Assembly (NCBI GenBank): GCA_036939975.1
Contig: JALLPB010000112.1
Span: 1 to 23,295, forward strand
DNA: 23,295 nt
Direction of reading: 5' to 3'
From: Cyclostephanos tholiformis
Lineage: Eukaryota; Bacillariophyta; Thalassiosirophyceae; Thalassiosirales; Thalassiosiraceae
Part shown: positions 17,509 to 23,295 of the stretch, piece after piece
How the letters are laid out: every line of letters starts with the position of its first letter
Numbering within the stretch: the first letter of the stretch is position 1
The notes under the pieces: generated by a model
Database searches by the model: none
What the model was told of the DNA's origin: nothing
What the model saw: only the letters and a program-made list of their open reading frames with translations
Translations under genes and position numbers: made by a program

Positions 17509-19514
17509 GGCGGCGACGACGACGACGACGACAATGAGAGATTATCGGTTGTCGAAGGGGTTGGGCGTCTCGTTCTCGTCGATCTTCGTATTTCTGGCGC
17601 CGGAGTCGAGGACGATGACGTCGACGACAACAATGATGAAGAGATATCGCCGGTTGTCGAAGTTGTTGGACGTCTCGTTCTCGTCGGTCTTTGTATTGCC
17701 CCGCCGCCGTCGTCGGCACTCGTTGCATCGCTGGTGGGTGACGGAGTCGAGACGGTGTCATCACCCGTCGCGTCGTTCGTAGGCTTAAGAGTCGGCGAAT
17801 CGGTATCCGAGCCCTCTTTCTCGATCAACGCCACCTGTTCCACGGAACCTTCCTCCGGAAGCGGCCGCTTGGTGGGCGACAGAGTCGACGCGGTGTCTGC
17901 ACCCGTCGCGTCGTTCGTTGGCGTAAGAGTCGGCGAATCGGTATCCGAGCCTTCTTTCTCGATCGACGCCCCCTGTTCCCCGGCTCCTTCCTCCGGACGC
18001 GGCCGCTTGGAGGACTTCGCCCTCCCTCCTCCTCCTTCTCCTCCTGCATCTCCCTCGCCGCTCTCGTCGATCGTCGACGCCGTCGACGCCTCCTGCTTGG
18101 AGGCCTTCGCCCTGCCCCCACCCCTTCCTCCTCCGTCACCCGCTGTGGTACCAATCATCGCCTCGTCCCCCCCCTCACCGTCCTCACCACCCCCGAGGTC
18201 CATCGTTCCCTTCCAGACCTCGCAATCCCTGCACGTGCCCTCGTCTAAACACCGTCTCATCCGCTCGTCCATGTCCAAACACCCGTCGAAATTCAACAGC
18301 CTCTCGAGTCCACCGATTGCCGTTGCCGCCCGACAGTACCTGTTCAGACGCAATACCACCGCCTTGCCGTGCCAACCCTCATCGTCCGCGGGACATTCCA
18401 ATCCTCCGTTAATATTGTCCAACGTGCCACCGAAGTCCTCATCGAGCAATACGCTCTGATGACAGGTACGATCGTTCTTCACGTTCTCCATCCAATAGTA
18501 CAATCCCGCACCCCAGGCGTACTTCTCTTCCGTCGCCACCAGGTCCGGACGTTGACAGAACGTCTGCGGAGCCCCCGTCAACGCCACGCTCGCTCGGATG
18601 TAATTGTAATTCCACGACAATTGTATCGATCCGCGTCCAAGGTATACCGAATCTGCCCTAACGTATCCCGCCATCGTCCCGTTCGACGAGCGCTCGTAGA
18701 CGTCGTCGCACTCGCATCCATCGGGAGGGAGTAGGTTCGATTGACAATATCCGTTGAACGGTCGACCCTCGCTCGCGAGCGAGGCACCGGGCGGACAAGT
18801 CATGGTATCCCAATCGAACGATCCTGCATCGCACGGACGGCAGTACATTTCCCCCCCGGCCTCCACGTTATCGGCGCACATCAGGTATTCCCTCCCGGCC
18901 TTGAATTCGTCGGTCTCGTGCAGGGCATTGCCAAGGAACGCCGATAGCTCGGACCGTATCTGATATTCCGTTCCCATGTTGAATATCCCCTCGTCGGGAT
19001 GATTGGCGTTGTATTCCACGACGGCATCGCAGAATCCCGAATACGTGTACGGATACGATGACTCGGGTGCCAATTCCTCGAAGATACTCGACGTAAGTAT
19101 CGCGTCGCACGGACTCGCGTTGCTAATCTCCAGTCCGGCCCCGCCGTCGAACGAGCGGGTGCTAGGCGCGGGGGGGATTTTCGGACGGGACCTGTCCCGA
19201 CAGTAACACAGGTTGTCGACGTCGCACGGCCAGTAGGATTGATCGATATCCTGACAGGCCTGACACTCGATATCGGACGTTGCCTGGGGATGATTCGGAT
19301 TCGCGAGGCATTCGTGTTCGGGGGAGGTACAAGACGATCGGGTGGGCGAGCACAAGAATTGGGGGGGTACGTAGGTCGTTGTTTTTTTTTCCTCGAGGCC
19401 GTTCCTCCTCCCCCGCCTCCCCTCCGAAGAGGAGGGGAGACGCTCCTCCTGGGAGGATGGGCCGACGAGGAGGGATATGGGCACGAGTAGGAGGGGGGAG
19501 GGAGGTGGCTTCAT
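16548..19514 (-). CDS. Secreted family 19 (GH19) chitinase with long Ser/Thr/Pro linker, 988 aa
   Basis: The predicted enzyme cleaves beta-1,4 bonds of chitin outside the cell. Residues 1-20 form a signal peptide (PLLLVPISLLVG core). Residues 55-107 are a Cys-rich module with CLANPNHP and YWPCDVDNLCYC, probably a carbohydrate-binding or stabilising domain. The GH19 domain spans about 130-400: FLGNALHETDEF with the presumed general acid Glu 200, REYLMC with the likely second catalytic Glu 209, the substrate-cleft signature YLGRGSIQLSWNYNY (291-305), AWGAGLYYWM, and NINGGLEC (367-374). The linker (about 440-890) is rich in Ser, Thr, Pro and Asp/Glu, holds two tandem 46-residue repeats, RRPT-STT repeats and a poly-Ser run, and would be heavily O-glycosylated if secreted. 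The C-terminus has a CPDGSF Cys module (after 890) and the diatom-type FYPVWESSG to SGCCEAYSM module. It is one exon, started at the first ATG. Roles in remodelling chitin fibres or in defence are inference. Confidence 0.88.
17438..17533. repeat. GAC trinucleotide repeat coding poly-Ser
   Basis: A nearly pure run of GAC/CGG triplets on the plus strand reads TCG (Ser) with a few Pro codons on the minus strand, in the chitinase linker. The same repeat unit elsewhere in the window is read as Asp. Length variation between alleles is likely and would keep the frame. Confidence 0.9.
17733..18008. repeat. Two tandem 138-bp repeats in the chitinase linker
   Basis: Unit 17733-17870 and unit 17871-18008 are the same length and closely similar throughout, sharing long identical runs such as gagtcggcgaatcggtatcc. 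Each encodes 46 residues centred on IEKEGSDTDSPTL and PTNDATG. The 138-bp period is a multiple of three, so duplication kept the frame. The low divergence suggests a recent event or homogenisation. Confidence 0.9.
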
Positions 19515-20117
19515 CTTGCATTAGGAAATATTAGTATTATTATGTTCTGAGATCGTGGTCATTGATACTATCCACCTTACCATTCCTTCCTGTCATTTGT
19601 ATCCACAGTAGAGGTGGGAATGCAGGCTGTACCACAAAGAGATACCTATCCGGAAACTTTCAGGGGGCGCATCTATAATTTACAATCCGGGAGTGTCCTT
19701 CCTTCATCCCACCCCACTCACATTATCAATCTCTCTCTACTATTTTATTTCTCCTTGTCCACCTGTGAAGGGGTGCCATTCATGTCAATGGACCAGACTT
19801 AACAATGTCTATGTACCAGACTTCATGCAAACTCTGGACACAAATAATTCTGTGCTAAGCAAGCTAAAATCTGGACGATTTTAGTAACAGCCCCATAACT
19901 CTAGAGGCCTCGGAGGCGGTATGCCAATTTTGAGATGACACTACGGATTCCCCTTGATCTCCTCTTTCCAATGATATATATTACACGGGGGGTATCAAGT
20001 GGTATTGTCTCAGTCGTTAAATAAGCTTTATCGTGTGCTTGTACTTTGTATTTCTTTCACAACTCTCTTGATGCACTCAGATCTTGAGACACATCATAAC
20101 ATAATAACTACCATACC

Positions 20118-20267
20118 ATGTCTGACTTCACACCACCAACATGGATGCCTCAATTGGGCATCATGAAAGGACTCAATCCCAATGATCTGATTGACGTGGC
20201 CTTTAAATTGGTGGCCAAACTGTGTTTTTTTGTGCCAAAAACCTCACCTTTTTTCCTTTTCTTGTGA
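20118..20267 (+). CDS. Possible small ORF, 49 aa
   Basis: An ATG in the context taccATGtct opens a 49-codon frame starting MSDFTPPTWMPQLGIMKGLN and continuing through DLIDVAFKLVA before a phenylalanine-rich end. The first 33 residues look protein-like; the rest looks like read-through into non-coding DNA, so it may be a first exon or a gene fragment. No homologue is recognised. It lies upstream of the retroelement gag on the same strand. Confidence 0.25.
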   Translation: MSDFTPPTWMPQLGIMKGLNPNDLIDVAFKLVAKLCFFVPKTSPFFLFL

Positions 20268-20357
20268 ACAGCACCTCCCCTCCTCCCCTGTCCTCTGTCC
20301 TCTCTCAATCCATTACCCCCCCCCCCTGTTAAACCCTCTGAATGAGGATTCTACTTT

Positions 20358-20382
20358 TGGCGGGAAGAAATACTTCCCGCCA
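20358..20382. promoter_or_regulatory. Palindrome of two E2F-like sites
   Basis: tggcgggaag and cttcccgcca form a perfect 10-bp inverted repeat around aaata. Each arm contains GGCGGGAA, and with the preceding Ts the left arm reads TTTTGGCGGGAAG, matching the E2F/DP consensus TTTSSCGC closely. It sits about 310 bp before gag. Function is inferred from sequence only. Confidence 0.35.
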
Positions 20383-20538
20383 GATACAGGCCTTAAATGT
20401 ATTAGTCACAAGATGTCACAGGATAATGTGTGACGAGAAAGGAGAAACGATTACCGTTACAACAACCACACAAATGGCGATACAAGAGCCAAACATGCAA
20501 GATGGGACAAACCTAAAATTACCCCTAGACACTCATAA

Positions 20539-20599
20539 ATGATAAATAACCTTTACATCGATCTCAGATGGGTTCTTAGGTTTAGCAGTTATTTATCAT
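20539..20599. repeat. 12-bp inverted repeat before gag
   Basis: atgataaataac (20539-20550) and gttatttatcat (20588-20599) are perfect reverse complements separated by 37 bases. The pair lies 90 bp before the gag ATG and could form a leader hairpin in the element RNA or mark an old insertion border. Confidence 0.5.
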
Positions 20600-20688
20600 C
20601 CTTTTCCAGCACCAGTCGACAACCGACGGCACACCTAGTCTCGATCGGATACTTCGACAACCCCACCACCCTCCACAAGCGACGGACA

Positions 20689-21930
20689 ATGGCGGCAACT
20701 TCAAAGACCTCGAGCTCGTTTGACACCCTCATTGGGGCACGCGATAAAATTACCCGCCTCAACGGCAACATCACCCCCGAAAGCGTCGACAGGCTCGAAG
20801 ATGAGCTCGGTGGTGTGTGCACGATCATCAAGACGCACCACTACACGCAGGGCCAAAAATACGGCCATCTCGCGAGCGTCATCCCTCAGGACAAATACAG
20901 GATCGTAATCTCGGACGAGACATGGGTCCATACCGCACCAGTTGACCCCGGCGCCTATTCGGCAGCCGCCCTTGGCGTGGGCAACGCGGCAGCCCAACGC
21001 GAACAACTCGTCGCGGAGCACAAACAACTCCAAGAAAGCTACGCCTGCTACCTTGGCGTCGAAGAAGCGGGCAAGGAATTGATTCTATATGCCGTCGGCG
21101 ACGACGCGCTCGCCCCCCTCAAGAAACAATACATTGGTTTTGGTGACTCTACGATACTCACAATGTTGGACCACCTCCGACAGAAGACAGCAATCAGGAT
21201 GACCACGGCGCAGAAGTACGAGTACAAGTCGACCGGATACAACTCTCCATGGGATCCAACCACGAGCATAACGGCCTATTTCACCTCCCTCGACCGTTTC
21301 CAGATCTCGCTGATGGACCGTGGCATCTCAACAAGCGAAGCCGAGAAGACCATGGCAGCCGGCGCGCAGATGTGGCAAAGCGAGGTGTTCACAGAGGAAC
21401 AAATGCTCACATGGGAAAACAAACCCGCAGCGGGCCAAACCTGGGCTGCCCTGCAGGCATACTTCACCGAAAAATGGCTCGAACGCAAGCAATACTCCGC
21501 AACCACGGCGAGGCAATCACGTTTCAAGGAAGCCGCACTCCTCGCACAAGAGACAGCGGCTGCAGACGAAGAAAGCGAAACTCAAGCACTCCTCTTTTCG
21601 ATGCTCCAGGAACAGCACGCGACTCAAATGGCCACACTGGCCGCATCCAACAAAGCCGCCATGGACACGATGCTCGAGAGGATGAATGCGCTCGTTGCAG
21701 CCGGCGGAGGTAGCAACAAACGCGACAACGACAAGGAGAATCAGCCACCGGCGGGCTCAACAGGTAGAGGCAGCGGTGGAGACGACGCGACCAAAAAGCC
21801 CCGCCGCAAAAAGACTCTGTGCCCGAATTGCAAATCTTTTGTCTTTCATAAACCCGACAACTGCTACGAGCTCGAGGCTAACAAAGCTTCCCGCTACAGC
21901 GGCTGGAAGTCCGTTTTCGTGAACGAATGA
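20689..21930 (+). CDS. Gag-like capsid/nucleocapsid protein of a diatom Copia-type retrotransposon, 413 aa
   Basis: The frame runs from an ATG in good context (ggacaATGgcg) to TGA; the open frame reaches further upstream to 20539, but 20689 is the first ATG with protein-like sequence. The protein is largely helical and charged, with a coiled-coil-like Ala/Glu/Gln-rich segment before the C-terminus, a Lys/Arg basic stretch (KKPRRKK) and a zinc-knuckle variant, C-P-N-C then H and C in CPNCKSFVFHKPDNCYELE. This order, helical capsid part then basic zinc knuckle, is that of Gag in Ty1/Copia elements, where it packages the element RNA. No stop or frameshift interrupts it. Protease-like sequence follows in the same frame after the stop. 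Confidence 0.8.
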   Translation: MAATSKTSSSFDTLIGARDKITRLNGNITPESVDRLEDELGGVCTIIKTHHYTQGQKYGHLASVIPQDKYRIVISDETWVHTAPVDPGAYSAAALGVGNAAAQREQLVAEHKQLQESYACYLGVEEAGKELILYAVGDDALAPLKKQYIGFGDSTILTMLDHLRQKTAIRMTTAQKYEYKSTGYNSPWDPTTSITAYFTSLDRFQISLMDRGISTSEAEKTMAAGAQMWQSEVFTEEQMLTWENKPAAGQTWAALQAYFTEKWLERKQYSATTARQSRFKEAALLAQETAAADEESETQALLFSMLQEQHATQMATLAASNKAAMDTMLERMNALVAAGGGSNKRDNDKENQPPAGSTGRGSGGDDATKKPRRKKTLCPNCKSFVFHKPDNCYELEANKASRYSGWKSVFVNE

Positions 21931-23295
21931 CATCAACCGGGGACCGCATATTTAGATAGAATGGTAGCAGCTAATTTAGTTAAAAACACTGCCCACTCCA
22001 ACTATTGGTCCCCACTATCCTGTCTAGTCGACAAACAGGAGGAGATAGAAATCACGGACGACCACACCGACATTGCCAGGGTAATGTCTGTCGTATCAGA
22101 CGCTCGCCCCAGCAACAAGGTGGCGGCGCATTGGGCGCGCAAGATTGAGAACAGGCACGCACGGAAGACCGGCATCTTGGACAGTGGCACGACGTTGGGA
22201 GCTGCGCCAGTGGAGGACAAAGGTAGCTTCCACGCCATGGGACAGATGTCCAGCAAAATCTTCATGCTGCCCGACAAGAGAACCCATTGCGCAACAAAAA
22301 AGATGCTCCTAAAATACAACGTTCGAGCAGGTGCACGCGAGGTCAACATAGTCCCATGACTACACACCACCCTCATCAGTGTCCCAAAATTTGCCAATGT
22401 CAACTATATCACTGTGTTCAACAAAAATAGGGCCACTATTTATGACGCTACGACAACTAATGTCCAAACCAATGAACCCCCCGTCCTCACAGCACCCCGG
22501 TGCAACACCACGGGACTTTGGAAACTCCCACTGGAACCACAACAGAATACAGACACCCTCAATGCCACTTTTGATCTTCCCAGCATGCACCAAACCTTGG
22601 CTTGGTACCATGCAGCAGCCGGTTTTCCCACAAAGGAAACCTTCATCGATGCCGTCCGAGCCAGCAACTACTCCACTTGGCCCGGCCTCACCATTGGGAT
22701 GATCAACTGCCATTTTTCGGATTCCATTGAAACGGCTAAAGGACACTTCAAGGGACAATGGCAGGGGATACGATCCACCAAACAGAAGGCATTAGTCAAA
22801 CTTGTCAAGACGGCGTTGATCACGAGCAAACAAGGACACGAGGACTCACCCACAACCATCCCCACCCGCCATCACGACATCTTTTTAAACGTCGAGGACC
22901 TAAGCGAAATGATCCACACCGATCAAACTGGTGGCTTTCCCTTCACATTGCAACAAGCAACCGGTATATAATCGTGGCAATTCACCTCGACGCAAACTAC
23001 ATCTTCAACGAGCCCATGAAAAATAGGACAGAAGGTGAAATGATGGTGGCATACCAACAAATTATCGACAGGATGCAAACAGCAGGCCTTGGCCTGAAAA
23101 AACATGTCCTCGACAATGAGGCCTCCAAGCTTTCAAAGACAAGATACGAGACAACGGCATGGAATATGAACTCGTCCCCCCAGGCAATCACAGGCGAAAT
23201 CAAGCGGAGAGGGCGATTCATCTCAATTCTGGCGGGCGTGGACGACAAGTTTCCGCTCTCGCTGTGGTGCCACCTCCTGGAACCAGCAGAACTCA
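21931..23295 (+). pseudogene. Degenerate pol region (protease, pre-integrase, integrase) of the retrotransposon, cut by window end
   Basis: Directly after the gag TGA the same frame stays open. An aspartic protease active-site motif appears as TGILDSGTTLGAAP (Asp in D-S-G-T). A second TGA (22357-22359) falls inside conserved sequence where Gly is expected, and the frame then continues with LISVPKFANVNYITVF, the pre-integrase box HQTLAWYHAAAGFPTKETF and the integrase core start MIHTDQTGGFPF. Near 22965 the frame is lost (TAA at 22969); conserved integrase residues EPMKNRTEGEM and LDNEAS are in the third frame. Near 23131 they move to the second frame (MEYELVPPGNHRRNQAERA) and near 23217 back to the third (FISILAGVDDKFPLSLW). 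At least one internal nonsense codon and three frameshifts make pol non-functional. Reverse transcriptase and RNase H would lie beyond 23295, consistent with Copia order (integrase before RT). Confidence 0.82.

Larger units (their letters stand above)
19515..20688. other. Spacer: chitinase promoter and 5' region of the retroelement
   Basis: The first part must hold the minus-strand chitinase promoter. Somewhere in the second part the 5' LTR and leader of the retroelement should end, but the 3' LTR lies outside the window, so LTR borders cannot be seen by comparison. Short frames such as 19614-19884 lack motifs. Pyrimidine-rich runs occur at 20275-20335, and two hairpins (20358-20382, 20539-20599) and a small frame (20118-20267) are listed separately. 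No tRNA-primer-binding site was recognised. Confidence 0.45.

Noticed and set aside
17315..17782. 155-codon plus-strand Thr-rich frame
   Set aside because: Poly-Thr is the antisense and frame-shifted reading of the GAC repeat inside the chitinase linker.
17734..18459. 241-codon plus-strand frame
   Set aside because: Antisense of the chitinase; it has no independent motif, and the minus strand has GH19 signatures.
20267..20542. Frame 20342-20542 as a second exon of the small ORF at 20118
   Set aside because: No convincing donor and acceptor pair in phase; composition only weakly protein-like.
1..23295. CRISPR arrays, prokaryotic defence genes, tRNA or rRNA genes
   Set aside because: No regularly spaced repeats, no such domains and no tRNA-like cloverleaf were seen; the gene set is eukaryotic.

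Overview
The window looks like nuclear DNA of a centric diatom, probably of the Thalassiosirales. Supporting signs are short GT-AG introns (64-169 nt), mostly intron-poor genes on both strands, a plastid galactolipid synthase gene, a secreted family-19 chitinase with the Cys-rich C-terminal domain typical of diatom extracellular proteins, and a gag-pol retroelement of diatom Copia (CoDi) type. Genus is inference; no rRNA, tRNA or organelle gene is present to fix it.

Layout: (1) 1-1585 has no supportable gene. (2) 1586-2232 (-) holds three 3' exons of an EF-hand gene whose 5' exons are unresolved; it lies upstream of, and divergent from, a 320-aa conserved hypothetical gene (3164-4126, +). (3) 4677-6035 (-) is GET4, the cytosolic bridge protein for tail-anchored protein insertion. 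It shares a 399-bp divergent promoter, carrying an inverted pair of CRE-like TGACGT boxes, with (4) a five-exon digalactosyldiacylglycerol synthase (6435-10080, +). (5) A 170-bp foldback element sits at 10595-10764. (6) 10945-14380 (+) is a large acidic and proline-rich protein with four repeated Gly-Trp-acidic motifs, interrupted by a 63-N assembly gap. (7) 14381-16547 is a graveyard: a broken minus-strand gene, a decayed copy of the 3' tail of the preceding gene, and a tyrosine recombinase remnant that has lost its presumed catalytic Tyr. (8) 16548-19514 (-) is a GH19 chitinase with a long Ser/Thr/Pro linker built from tandem repeats. (9) 19515-23295 is a spacer leading into a retroelement with an intact 413-aa Gag and a pol region broken by stops and frameshifts; it runs off the window end.

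The genes are ordinary neighbours and do not form an operon-like system. I found no convincing new multi-gene system. The best leads are the CRE pair in the GET4/DGD1 promoter, the Met-rich tail of GET4, the Trp-acidic repeat protein, the spliced EF-hand gene, the tail duplication, and the E2F-like palindrome upstream of gag. Across the window the same GAC/GTC and GAG triplet repeats recur inside coding regions and are read as poly-Asp, poly-Glu or poly-Ser depending on frame.
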